From Streptomyces cellulosae (lineage in GTDB: Bacteria > Actinomycetota > Actinomycetes > Streptomycetales > Streptomycetaceae), in NCBI RefSeq assembly GCF_000721105.1, contig NZ_JOEV01000043.1, positions 1 through 62,371 on the forward strand: a stretch of DNA of 62,371 nt, read 5' to 3'. Below, piece by piece: positions 9,497-17,985 of this stretch (its first letter is position 1; the number at the start of each line of letters is the position of its first letter). Position numbers and translations under genes: made by a program. The notes beneath the pieces were generated by a model that saw only the letters and a list, made by a program, of their open reading frames with translations, was not told the origin of the DNA and searched no databases.

Positions 9497-10174
9497 TCAG
9501 CTCTTCTCGAACCGGAAACCCACACCCCGCACGGTGGCGATGTAGCGCGGGTTCGCCGCGTCGTCGCCCAGCTTCTTCCGCAGCCAGGAGATGTGCATGT
9601 CGAGCGTCTTGGTCGACGACCACCACGTGGTGTCCCAGACCTCCCGCATCAGCTGGTCACGGGTCACGACCCGTCCCGCGTCGCGCACCAGGACCCGCAG
9701 CAGGTCGAACTCCTTGGCGGTGAGCTGCAGCTCCTCGTCTCCCATCCAGGCCCGGTGCGACTCCACGTCGATCCGCACCCCGTGGGTGGCCGGAGCCTGG
9801 GCGGGCTCGGCGGCGCCGCGCCGCAGCAGGGCACGGACCCGGGCGAGCAGCTCGGCGAGCCGGAAGGGCTTGGTGACGTAGTCGTCGGCGCCCGCGTCGA
9901 GGCCGACGACGGTGTCCACCTCGTCGGCCCGCGCGGTCAGGATGAGGATCGGGACGCTGAGGCCCTCGGCGCGCAGCCTGCGGGCCACTTCGAGGCCGTC
10001 CATGCCGGGCAGCCCCAGGTCGAGCACGACCAGGTCGACGCCGCCCTGCGCTCCGGCGTCGAGCGCGGTGGGGCCGTCCTCACGCACCTCGACCTCGTAG
10101 CCTTCCCGGCGCAGTGCGCGGGCCAGCGGCTCCGAAATGGACGCGTCGTCCTCGGCGAGCAGTACACGGGTCAT
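9497..10174 (-). CDS. OmpR-type response regulator
   Basis: 225 residues. The receiver domain has the complete phosphorylation pocket (acidic pair in LAEDDAS, acceptor Asp52 in VVLDLGLPGMDG, Thr80, Lys102 in VTKPF) followed by a winged-helix DNA-binding domain (LTAKEFDLLRVL, RYIATVRGVGFRFE). It is the first gene of an operon with the sensor kinase downstream. Its target promoters are not visible from this sequence. Confidence 0.95.
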   Translation of the reverse strand: MTRVLLAEDDASISEPLARALRREGYEVEVREDGPTALDAGAQGGVDLVVLDLGLPGMDGLEVARRLRAEGLSVPILILTARADEVDTVVGLDAGADDYVTKPFRLAELLARVRALLRRGAAEPAQAPATHGVRIDVESHRAWMGDEELQLTAKEFDLLRVLVRDAGRVVTRDQLMREVWDTTWWSSTKTLDMHISWLRKKLGDDAANPRYIATVRGVGFRFEKS

Positions 10175-10494
10175 GAGGTGATGGTAGTCCGCGCAGGCCA
10201 GGAGCTGGGTGTGATCGACAGTCGGTCCTTCTTACCTTTTGGCTTACCGATCCGAACCTGTGCCTATGAGGTAATAACCCTGCGAGGACCTTGGAAAGGA
10301 TGCATGCGGTTCCCTTCTCACCTGTGATTCACGTCTCAAGTCCTTCCATTTCCGGTTCTGTACTGCCGTATGGTGAATGAACGCCTGTAGCACCGTGGGG
10401 ACCTTTGGCGAGGAGTTGACGCTGAAGGTCTCTTTTGTGTGCGGGCCGGTCACCCGCCGGCCTCGAAAGGAAAGCACCCCAGCAAGGATCGACC
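10175..10494. other. divergent intergenic region, two-component pair / peptide transporter
   Basis: About 320 bases with a lower GC content than the surroundings, separating the response-regulator operon (leftward) from the POT transporter (rightward). A TTGACG hexamer occurs near 10417, but no well-spaced -10 partner was found. No gene is supported here. A promoter for each flank is expected. Confidence 0.4.
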
Positions 10495-12033
10495 ATGGCG
10501 TCCAGCCTGACGAAGGACTCGGTCACCCCGGGCACCCCTGGATCCGAGAAGACCTTCTTCGGCCACCCCCGCGGACTGGCCACCCTCTTCATGACCGAGA
10601 TGTGGGAGCGATTCTCCTACTACGGCATGAAGGCCCTGCTCGCCGTCTATCTGCTCTCCGGCGGCCCCGGCGCCGGCAAGGGCAGCATGGGTGGCGGTCT
10701 GGCCATGGACGTGGCCACCACCACGATGATCGTCGCCGTCTACTCGGCGATGGTGTACCTGCTCGCCATGCCCGGCGGCTGGCTCGGTGACCGCGTCTGG
10801 GGCCCGCGCAAGACGGTGGCCATCGCCGCCGTCACCATCATGTCCGGCCACCTGGTGCTGGCCCTGCCCGGCGGTCAGGCACCGTTCTTCGCGGGCCTGG
10901 CGCTGGTCGCGGCCGGCTCGGGTCTGCTCAAGGCCAACATCTCCACGATGGTCGGCCACCTGTACGACGGCCCGGACGACCCGCGCCGCGACGGCGGCTT
11001 CACGATCTTCTACATGGGCATCAACGCGGGCGCGTTCTTCGCCCCGCTGGCCATCGGCACCGTCGGCCAGGAGGTCAACTGGCACCTCGGCTTCGGCATG
11101 GCCGCGGTCGGTATGGCGATCGGCCTCGCCGCGTTCCTGCTCGGCACCCGCAACCTGAGCCCGCAGAGCAGCGTCGTGCCCAAGCCGCTCGCGGCCGAGG
11201 AGCGCGCCGCCTGGCTGCGCAAGGGTCTGGCCTGGCTGATCGCGGCGGCCGTCTTCTACGGCGTCGTCGGCTTCACCGGCCACTTCACCCTGAACTGGGC
11301 GATGATCCCGCTGACCGTCATCGGACTGATCATCCCGGCGGGTGTGTTGGTGCGCATCAAGCGGGACAAGGAACTCTCGGTCACCGAGCAGTCGAAGATG
11401 ACCGGCTACATCTGGTTCTTCGTCGCGGCCGCCGTGTTCTGGATGATCTACGACCAGGGTGCCTCCACCGTCCAGGCGTTCGGCGAGGGCAAGGCCGCCG
11501 GCTCGCTGCTCGGCTTCGACTTCCCGTCCTCCTGGTACCAGTCGCTGAACCCGCTGTTCATCATGGCGCTGGCCCCGGTCTTCGCGTTCGTCTGGGTGTG
11601 GCTGAACCGGAACGGCAAGGAGCCGAGCACCATCGTGAAGTTCTCGATGGGTCTGGTCCTGATCGGCGTCTCGTTCTTCTTCTTCCTGATCCCGCTGGGC
11701 ATGGCGGCGGACGGCACCTCGGTCAGCCCGATGTGGCTGGTGGGCATCTACTTCATCCAGACCGTCGGTGAGCTGTGCCTCTCCCCGGTCGGCCTGTCGG
11801 TGACGACGAAGATGGCCCCGGCGAAGTACGCCAGCCAGATGATGGGCGTCTGGTTCCTCGCGGTCACCGCGGGCGACTCCGTCACCGGCCTGCTGTCCAA
11901 CCCGGCCATCGCCGGCGTCGACCTCAGCGGCACGCCCGCGGTGTTCGGTGAGGCGGCGCTGGCCGCGCTGGCCGGGTTCGCGGTGTGGATGTACCGGCGG
12001 AAGGTGAAGTCGCTGATGGGGGACGTTCGCTGA
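10495..12033 (+). CDS. POT/PTR2 family proton-dependent oligopeptide transporter
   Basis: A 512-residue polytopic membrane protein with about 14 hydrophobic segments. PTR2 signatures are clear: MTEMWERFSYYGMKALL near the N-terminus (the ExxERFxYY proton/peptide motif) and FTIFYMGINAGAFFAPL. The family imports di- and tripeptides with protons. The ATG at 10495 is chosen over an upstream GTG because AAGGA lies six bases before it. The gene ends 27 bp before a strong hairpin terminator and is flanked by a peptidase-rich left half of the window, consistent with peptide nutrition. Confidence 0.95.
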   Translation: MASSLTKDSVTPGTPGSEKTFFGHPRGLATLFMTEMWERFSYYGMKALLAVYLLSGGPGAGKGSMGGGLAMDVATTTMIVAVYSAMVYLLAMPGGWLGDRVWGPRKTVAIAAVTIMSGHLVLALPGGQAPFFAGLALVAAGSGLLKANISTMVGHLYDGPDDPRRDGGFTIFYMGINAGAFFAPLAIGTVGQEVNWHLGFGMAAVGMAIGLAAFLLGTRNLSPQSSVVPKPLAAEERAAWLRKGLAWLIAAAVFYGVVGFTGHFTLNWAMIPLTVIGLIIPAGVLVRIKRDKELSVTEQSKMTGYIWFFVAAAVFWMIYDQGASTVQAFGEGKAAGSLLGFDFPSSWYQSLNPLFIMALAPVFAFVWVWLNRNGKEPSTIVKFSMGLVLIGVSFFFFLIPLGMAADGTSVSPMWLVGIYFIQTVGELCLSPVGLSVTTKMAPAKYASQMMGVWFLAVTAGDSVTGLLSNPAIAGVDLSGTPAVFGEAALAALAGFAVWMYRRKVKSLMGDVR

Positions 12034-12060
12034 GGCCTGCGGCCTGGCCGAGGTGACGGA

Positions 12061-12090
12061 GGCCGTTGCACCCATGTGGGTGCAACGGCC
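12061..12090. terminator. 13-bp perfect stem-loop terminator
   Basis: GGCCGTTGCACCC and its exact complement are separated by a four-base loop (ATGT). It lies between the convergent ends of the peptide transporter and the surface-protein operon and can serve both strands. Confidence 0.85.
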
Positions 12091-12148
12091 CCTCCTCGCA
12101 CGGTCCCCCGCGCCCCTCCGGCCGGTCCCCCGCGTCCCTTCGGTCCGG

Positions 12149-13507
12149 TTATCGCGCCCTCCGGCCCGGCATGAACGTGAATACCGCGCCGCCCAGCAGG
12201 ACAGCGGTCCCGGCCACGAGTCCCAGCGCCTTCAGGGCGCCGTTGCCCTCCGCGCCCGTCTCGGCCAACCCCCCGTCGGGTGTCGTACCGGAGGAACCAC
12301 CCGAGGAGCCACCGGAACCGGTGGAGCCCGCCGACCCTCCGCCGGACGCCCCGCTCGCCTGTTCCTCCGTGTTCAGCGTGAGCGAGACCTCAGACTTGGT
12401 CGGTGTGCACGTCGTGGTCGTGCCGAGGGCCTTGATCGTCAGCACACCCGGCGACAGCGTCGACTCACCACTGGCCCCCGGCTTGTACGATCCCGTCAGG
12501 TCCGGGATGGCCATCGGGTCGCCCGACTTGATGGCCCCCGCGTTCACCGGGCCCTCCACATGCACCGTGCCCTTGTCGGCGCCGCCCAGGACCACCTCCA
12601 TCGACGGCTTGACCGAGCCCGCCGGAATGTCGGCCGGACTGTCCATCACCGACTTCTCGAACTTCACGACCAGATCGAAACTCCCGCCGTTCTTCTTGGC
12701 GTTGATCTGCACGGGCGAGGTCGCGTCCTTGTCGCCGATGGGCGTCTTGCAGGCGTACGGCACTTGGACGGCCTTGCCGGTGAAGTCGGTCTGACCGGCA
12801 CCGCCGCCGGACCCCCCGGTGTCGGTGCCCCCGCTCCCGCCTCCGCTGCCGGAGGGACTCGGCGTCCCGCTCGGCGTGTGCGTCGGCGTCGTACTGCCGG
12901 TCGGGTCAGGGGTCCCGCTCGGCGGCGGAGTCCCCTCCCCCGCCGTCACGTTGATGGTCGCGGCCGGCTGCACGGCCGCCGTCGGCGCGCACTTCGTGTC
13001 CGTCGACATGGCGTTGACGACGTACGCGTCCGGTGTCAGCGTCAACTGCCCCGGCGCGGTCGGCTTGAGTGTGCCCTTCATGTCGGACAGCACCATCGCC
13101 CCGCCCTTGGGGATCGCCGGGTTCTCCCGAGGCCCCTGCATCGCCACGGCCCCGGTCTGCGCCCCGGCGACCTTCAACGTCCCCGACGGCTGGACGGAGT
13201 TCGCCGGCAGGTCGATGATGTCCGGGTTCTTCGAGGCGGCCTGTACGAACTTCCAGACCACCTGTACCTCCTCGCCGACCTTCGCGGTGGCCGGCGCGGT
13301 GATCTCCACCTTGGTGGTGCCGTCGACCGGGTCGAGCCCGATCCCGGCGGGCGGGACGCACCTCGTCGCGTACGCCACCTCCGCGGCCTGCGCCGGCCCC
13401 ACGGCGGCCCCGAGCAGGGCCCCGGCCCCGCCGAGCACCAGCGCGAGGCCCGCCGCGCCCGCACCTCTCCGTCCGCCGGCCGGTATGACTCTCCTTCGCT
13501 CGCTCAC
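12149..13507 (-). CDS. secreted surface protein with two related domains and sortase-type C-terminus
   Basis: A 452-residue protein: signal peptide (cleavage after about GPAQAA), a first domain of about 150 residues (from AEVAYATRCVPP), a Ser/Thr/Pro/Gly linker, a second related domain (from VPYACKTPIGDKD to LTIKALGTTTTCTPT), a second Gly/Ser linker, then LAETG, a hydrophobic segment and GRRAR. This tail fits a sortase sorting signal of the LAxTG type, so covalent attachment to peptidoglycan or membrane retention is inferred. The second domain is closely related to the protein at 15623. GTG start at 13507 overlaps the upstream stop (GTGA) and follows GGAAGGGA. Last gene of a four-gene operon. 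Confidence 0.85.
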   Translation of the reverse strand: MSERRRVIPAGGRRGAGAAGLALVLGGAGALLGAAVGPAQAAEVAYATRCVPPAGIGLDPVDGTTKVEITAPATAKVGEEVQVVWKFVQAASKNPDIIDLPANSVQPSGTLKVAGAQTGAVAMQGPRENPAIPKGGAMVLSDMKGTLKPTAPGQLTLTPDAYVVNAMSTDTKCAPTAAVQPAATINVTAGEGTPPPSGTPDPTGSTTPTHTPSGTPSPSGSGGGSGGTDTGGSGGGAGQTDFTGKAVQVPYACKTPIGDKDATSPVQINAKKNGGSFDLVVKFEKSVMDSPADIPAGSVKPSMEVVLGGADKGTVHVEGPVNAGAIKSGDPMAIPDLTGSYKPGASGESTLSPGVLTIKALGTTTTCTPTKSEVSLTLNTEEQASGASGGGSAGSTGSGGSSGGSSGTTPDGGLAETGAEGNGALKALGLVAGTAVLLGGAVFTFMPGRRAR

Positions 13508-14721
13508 GTGCGTCCCTTCCTGGTGGGAGTCGTAGGACTCGTCGGAGCCGCAGGACTCCTGGGAGTCGCGGGATTCGTCGGAGCCGCAGGACTCGTCGGA
13601 GCCGCAGGACTCCTGGGAGCCGTAGGACTCGTCGGAGCCGTAGGACTCGTCGGAGTGTCGTCGTGCGGTGCGGAGAGTCGACCGGCCGTACCCGGATCGG
13701 CGTCCGGGGTGAACCACGGCAGGGTCGAAGCGGATGAGGGGGCCCGGTGCGCGGCCTCGGGGGGCTTCACCCCGGGCAGGCGCAGGGCGAGTTCGGGCAG
13801 CGGCAGCCTGAGGCCCCGGTGCCGGATCCCGCCCGCCCGGCGCGGCCGGACACGGTCCACGACCGCCATGCCGGCCCGGAACACCGCGGCCGGTACGACC
13901 AGGCAGACCAGGACCCAGAACAGGGTCACACCCCAGGGCCGGCCCACGCCCCAGGGCTGCTCGGCGAGGACCTTCCCGCCGTACTTGAGGGAGACCGTGT
14001 AGTCGCCGTGCGCACCGCCCGTGAGTTCGACGGGCAGCTCGATCCGCGCCTTCCTGCCCGGCTGGATCGTGCCGCGCCACTGCTGCTCCTCCCACTGCGG
14101 GGCGAACACGCCGTGGGAGGTGCCGACCTGGAAGACGGGGTCCTTGACGGCGGAGGTGCCGACGTTGCCGACGGTCAGGACGAGGGTGCGGGCGGGCGGC
14201 GCCCCGAACCAGGTCAGCAGCCCGCTGGAACCGTCGAACCGGGTGTCCGTGAGCACGGACAGGCGTCCGCCGGCCGGTTCCGCGGGCAGCGGTTCGACGG
14301 CGTGCCCGGCGACCCGGAAGACCGCGTCGGCCTCGGCCTTCGCCCCGGTCACCGTCGCCACGTGCACCACGCACGGACACGGCACCGGCGGCTCGGCCAC
14401 CGGCACCTTCCGGCCGAACCGGCCCTCACCGTCGGTCGTCACGGCCCGGCCGTACGCGTTGGCGCAGGAGTTGGTGCCGCCGACCACTCCCCGGGACGGC
14501 TCGGCCTGCCCGCAGACCAGGATCATCAGCAGCGCCCGTTCCCGCCACCCGCTGCCGGTGACGGTGATCGAACCTCCAGTGCCCTCCTGGGACTTGGACA
14601 GCTTCACCCTCGGCCCGTCGGCCGCCGCGGCGACGCCAGCCCCAGGCGACAGGGGCGACATGAGCAGCGCGAGCAGCATCGCCAACACCGCCGGCACCGG
14701 AATCCGTACCCTCCCGCTCAC
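13504..14721 (-). CDS. secreted protein with C-terminal membrane segment and Pro/Ser/Ala repeat tail
   Basis: About 405 residues of unknown function. The signal peptide (AVLAMLLALLMSPLSPGAGVAAAA) is followed by a beta-rich ectodomain with conserved cysteines (LVCGQ, TNSCANAYG, PCPCVVH), then a domain before the membrane segment (VTLFWVLVCLVVPAAVF), a basic cytoplasmic stretch, and a tail built from PTSPTAP/RSPAAP/TNPATP repeats. GTG at 14721 overlaps the preceding stop and its own stop overlaps the next start. Position between a DUF916-like protein and a sortase-substrate protein suggests a surface assembly made by one operon. Confidence 0.75.
   Translation of the reverse strand: MSGRVRIPVPAVLAMLLALLMSPLSPGAGVAAAADGPRVKLSKSQEGTGGSITVTGSGWRERALLMILVCGQAEPSRGVVGGTNSCANAYGRAVTTDGEGRFGRKVPVAEPPVPCPCVVHVATVTGAKAEADAVFRVAGHAVEPLPAEPAGGRLSVLTDTRFDGSSGLLTWFGAPPARTLVLTVGNVGTSAVKDPVFQVGTSHGVFAPQWEEQQWRGTIQPGRKARIELPVELTGGAHGDYTVSLKYGGKVLAEQPWGVGRPWGVTLFWVLVCLVVPAAVFRAGMAVVDRVRPRRAGGIRHRGLRLPLPELALRLPGVKPPEAAHRAPSSASTLPWFTPDADPGTAGRLSAPHDDTPTSPTAPTSPTAPRSPAAPTSPAAPTNPATPRSPAAPTSPTTPTRKGRT
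13513..13668 (-). repeat. tandem 12-18 bp coding repeats (SPTAPT/SPAAPT)
   Basis: Repeats of the type GGACTCGTCGGAGCCGCA and GGACTCCTGGGAGTCG run for about 155 bp inside the 3' end of the 13504-14721 gene, encoding a Pro/Ser/Thr/Ala tail. Copies are similar but not identical; repeat number is expected to vary between strains. Confidence 0.8.
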
Positions 14722-15590
14722 GTCCTCGCTCCCGTCAACTCGGCCTTCTTCCCCGGCCGTCGAGCCGGTTCGCCGCCTGCGCCCCCACGGCGCCCACGCC
14801 GCCGTACGACGACGAAGGCGCCCGCCGCCACCGCGCTCCCCGCGCCCGCCACCGCGCCCCAGGGCACGAACCGCGTCGGCACGAGGGCCGTGTCGCGCGC
14901 GCCGCCGCCGGCCGTCACCGTCAGCCGGATGTCGACCGCGTCCAGGGCGGGCCGGTTCGGCCACGGCTCGGTGAGGCGGAGGCGGCGGCCGGGGGCCAGT
15001 TGGACGGGCAGGGTACGCGGGGCGCGGTCGAGGACCGGGCCGAACAGTCCGTCCGCGCGCACCGCGAGCTTCGGTACGAGAACGGTCGTACCGCGGTTGA
15101 CCAGCTCGTAGGCGATGCGGTCACCGTGCACGGTGACGTGTTCGACCGTCAGCGCGGACAGGTCCGGACCGCCGACGCGGAGCGTGAGCGGCACGGTCCG
15201 GGACCGGCCCTCGGAGTCGCGGGCGACGATCGTGCCGGAGCGGTCGCCGGGGGCGGCGTCCTCGGGGACGCTCACGGTGAAGGGCACGTCGGCACTGGTC
15301 CGGGCGGGTACCCGGACGTCCGTCCCGGCGAAGGTGATCGCCACGCCGGTGCCGCTCAGCCGTACGGTGACCGGGCCCCCGCCCCGGTTGGTCACGGTCA
15401 CCGTGTCCTGCGATACCGTCCCGGGCGCGCCCTCGGCGTAGAAGGCGGGCCGGCCGCCGCCGGAGGGCGCCAGGGACCAGCCGTCGGCGGCCGAGGCGGC
15501 ATGGGCGGTGGGCGCGGTGAGAGCGGCGGTGGCGAGCAGGCTCAGCGCGGACAGGCACAGGACGCTGAGGGTTCGGTCGGTGGACGGCAT
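14718..15590 (-). CDS. DUF916/WxL-associated-type secreted protein with C-terminal anchor
   Basis: 290 residues: signal peptide (SVLCLSALSLLATAALTAPTAHA), an immunoglobulin-like domain (WSLAPSGGG, DTVTVTNRGGGPVTVRLS, SVPEDAAPGDRSGTIVA), a second beta domain (VTVHGDRIAYELVNRGTTVLVP), one membrane segment (WGAVAGAGSAVAAGAFVVV) and a short basic tail. The fold and layout resemble DUF916-type proteins that accompany WxL or LPxTG surface proteins in Gram-positives; that assignment is by pattern, not alignment. It starts 32 bp after the first gene of the operon and overlaps the third by GTGA. Confidence 0.75.
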   Translation of the reverse strand: MPSTDRTLSVLCLSALSLLATAALTAPTAHAASAADGWSLAPSGGGRPAFYAEGAPGTVSQDTVTVTNRGGGPVTVRLSGTGVAITFAGTDVRVPARTSADVPFTVSVPEDAAPGDRSGTIVARDSEGRSRTVPLTLRVGGPDLSALTVEHVTVHGDRIAYELVNRGTTVLVPKLAVRADGLFGPVLDRAPRTLPVQLAPGRRLRLTEPWPNRPALDAVDIRLTVTAGGGARDTALVPTRFVPWGAVAGAGSAVAAGAFVVVRRRGRRGGAGGEPARRPGKKAELTGART

Positions 15591-15622
15591 GGGCGGCTCC
15601 GGCGGTCGTCACCAACGAGGGA

Positions 15623-16351
15623 TCAGCGGCGGGCCGCCTGGTTCCGCCGGGTCAGCCACAGCACGCCGGCCGCGCCGGCGAGCAGCACCGTGCCGCCGAG
15701 CGTGCCGAGGGCGACCGCGGAGTCCTCGGGACCGGTCTGCGGGAGTGCGGCGCCGGAGTCACCGCCCGTGTCACCGCCCGAGCCGCCGCCCGAGCCGCCG
15801 CCACCCTGGGTGCCTCCCGAGGAACCCCCGCCCGCCGCCGTCACGTCCAGGGACAGGGACGGCTTCGGGTTGTTCGTCGGGGTGCAGGTGGTCGTCGTAC
15901 CGAGCGCCTTGATGGTGAGGACGCCCGCCGTGAAGGTGACCTTGCCGCTCTTCTTCGGGGTGTACGTCCCCGACAGGTCGTTGACCTTGATGGGCGTGTT
16001 GGCGGGGATCGCCTCCTGGTTGGCGGGCCCGGTGACGGTCAGCGTCCCGCTGTCAACGCCGCCGAGCTTCACGGTGGCGCTCGGGTTCATCGATCCCTTG
16101 CCCAGCTCGACCGGGCTGGAGGAGACGCCCTTCTGCCACGACATGGTGAGCTTGTAGCCGGCGCCGCTCTTGACGCTCTTGATGTCGATGGGCGAGACGG
16201 CGGTCTTGACCCCGATCGGGGTCTCGCACCGGTAGTTGACGTCGACGACCTCGGCATGGGCTGCGGGGGCGGCCATCAGCACCGCCGAGCCGGCCAGGGC
16301 CGCGACGGACGCGAGCGCGGCGGTTCGTTTCTGGTACGTCCGGTTCGACAC
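15623..16351 (-). CDS. LPxTG-type secreted surface protein, single-domain paralogue
   Basis: 242 residues: signal peptide (ASVAALAGSAVLMAAPAAHA), one domain of about 150 residues (from VVDVNYRCETPIGVK to TIKALGTTTTCTPTNN), a Gly/Ser linker, then LPQTG, a hydrophobic helix and RRNQAARR. The domain matches the second domain of the protein at 12149, sharing the CxTPIG start and LTIKALGTTTTCTPT end. GTG start at 16351 is preceded by GAGGGG. First gene of the operon. A sortase is not present in the window. Confidence 0.85.
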   Translation of the reverse strand: MSNRTYQKRTAALASVAALAGSAVLMAAPAAHAEVVDVNYRCETPIGVKTAVSPIDIKSVKSGAGYKLTMSWQKGVSSSPVELGKGSMNPSATVKLGGVDSGTLTVTGPANQEAIPANTPIKVNDLSGTYTPKKSGKVTFTAGVLTIKALGTTTTCTPTNNPKPSLSLDVTAAGGGSSGGTQGGGGSGGGSGGDTGGDSGAALPQTGPEDSAVALGTLGGTVLLAGAAGVLWLTRRNQAARR

Positions 16352-16573
16352 TGTCCCCTCATTCCTGCAGGCGTTCCTGAAGGTTCCTGACGGCACATCA
16401 GATCGGCCGTCAAGGTACGCCCGGGGCCCAGAGGAGGGAAGACACAGGGAGCGCCGGATCTGTGGTGATCCGGCGCGGGTGGCGTGACGTGTGAAGAGAC
16501 GTATGAAGAAGGGGCGGAGATCAGGTCGAACCGTGGGTAACCCTGGGCCGCGGGTCTCCGGGCCGCCCGGGGT

Positions 16574-17110
16574 CTAGGCAGGTGCCCCCAGCTCGGCCCA
16601 CACCGTCTTGCCGGCGACCCCGGGGGCGCGCACGACGCCCCAGTCCAGGCACAGCCGCTGCACGATGAACATGCCGTGACCGCCGGGGCGGCCGGCGCGG
16701 TGCGGAGTGCGCGGGGCAGGCTGACCGGTGCCCTTGTCGGAGACCTCGAGGCGGATCACCTTGTTGTCGCAGGTGATCCACAGCTCGTCCGGCCCTTCGG
16801 CGTGCAGGCAGGCGTTGGTGACCAGCTCGGACACGACGAGCAGCACGTCCTCGGCGGCGGCCCGCTGGTCGGCGGTGGCGGCGGGCAGCCAGTCCCACGC
16901 GTACAGCGCCTGGCGGGTGAAGTCGCGGGCGAGCGGCACAACTCCGCTCTCGCCGTCGAACCTCAGTCTGCGGACCTGACGTCCCCCCGACGACACGGCC
17001 GCGCCCCCACCGGACGTCCCGGTCGCCGGCACGCCCCCCTCGGACGCCCCGGAAGCGCCGCTGGGCTCCGGGCCGCGGTCGCCCGGCGGGTAAGGCCGGG
17101 TGGTGCTCAT
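16574..17110 (-). CDS. RsbW-like anti-sigma factor / HATPase protein
   Basis: 178 residues. After a disordered Gly/Ser/Pro N-terminus comes a GHKL ATPase domain: LVVSELVTNACLHA (N-box), LEVSDKGTG (G1), GGHGMFIVQRLCLDWGV (G2). Such proteins bind SigB-type sigma factors or phosphorylate anti-anti-sigma partners. The neighbouring anti-anti-sigma gene and the divergent sigma factor form a complete partner-switch set, so this is the probable anti-sigma of the sigma at 17986. It corresponds by position to the S. coelicolor gene beside sigI (from memory). ATG at 17110 follows GAGGTGA. Confidence 0.88.
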   Translation of the reverse strand: MSTTRPYPPGDRGPEPSGASGASEGGVPATGTSGGGAAVSSGGRQVRRLRFDGESGVVPLARDFTRQALYAWDWLPAATADQRAAAEDVLLVVSELVTNACLHAEGPDELWITCDNKVIRLEVSDKGTGQPAPRTPHRAGRPGGHGMFIVQRLCLDWGVVRAPGVAGKTVWAELGAPA

Positions 17111-17339
17111 CAGCGCTTCACCTCACCGATTCACCAGTTCACGATTCTCAACATCACTGCTCAGTCGGTACGACCGATCGGGTTTCCCGCACGGCCTGCC
17201 CGATTCCCGCACAGTCAGTACGGATGTCTCCTGCCCGGGCCGACCGGTCGAACACCCCTGTCTTTCGACACGGGAGGTGTGACGCCCGGAAAGCGCCGGT
17301 CCCAGGGAGACGAGCGAGGCACGATCCCGGCCGGGCGCG

Positions 17340-17735
17340 TCAACCGGCCTCTTCGGCCTCGCCCGGCTCGTCGGCCAGAGCTGCTTCCAAGGTGTCATGG
17401 ACAGTGAAGACCGCATCCGCCCCCGTAATCTCGAAGACGCGCGAGACCACGGGCAGCATCCCCGCCAGATGCACCCCACCCCCGGCCGCCTCCGCCTTCA
17501 GTCGCGCACCCAGCAACACGTTCAACCCCGTGGAGTCGCAGAACTCCAGGCGTGAGCAGTCGACCACCAGTCGACTGAATCCCTTGGCGAGGCAGTCGTC
17601 GAGGGGCTCGCGCAACAGATCGGCGGTGTGGTGATCCAACTCACCCGCCGGAGTCACGACAGCACTAGGGCCCTCTTCTCGCACCTCCACCAGAAGCCGG
17701 CCCGACTGTGCGCTGCCGACTGTCCCGCGGTCCAT
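17340..17735 (-). CDS. STAS-domain anti-anti-sigma factor
   Basis: 131 residues of STAS fold: LLVEVREEGPSAVVTPAGELD at the start, RLVVDCSRLEFCDSTGLNVLLGARL with the regulatory serine in CDSTG, and a C-terminal tail rich in acidic residues. The unphosphorylated form would bind the anti-sigma and release the sigma factor. It is transcribed ahead of the anti-sigma gene, with 229 bp between them, and divergently from the sigma gene. ATG at 17735 follows GAGAGA; the frame remains open upstream but without family similarity. Confidence 0.9.
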   Translation of the reverse strand: MDRGTVGSAQSGRLLVEVREEGPSAVVTPAGELDHHTADLLREPLDDCLAKGFSRLVVDCSRLEFCDSTGLNVLLGARLKAEAAGGGVHLAGMLPVVSRVFEITGADAVFTVHDTLEAALADEPGEAEEAG

Positions 17736-17985
17736 GCGTCTCTCTCTCCCGACGTCGTGGCTGCTGATGACGCCCTCGAACACTACGCCTTCTCCACACT
17801 CCCCGACACCCGAACAATCACACGCAAACGGACATATACCAACAGAACACACTTGCGGAGGGCTCGGGAAAGCGGGTAGGGCTAGTAGATACACGTACCC
17901 GACACGGCCGGCTTTGGAGGCGCCGCACACCGCAGTGCACGGAACTGGCTTCGGCAGCCTTATGCCGAGAACGATGGAGGACATC

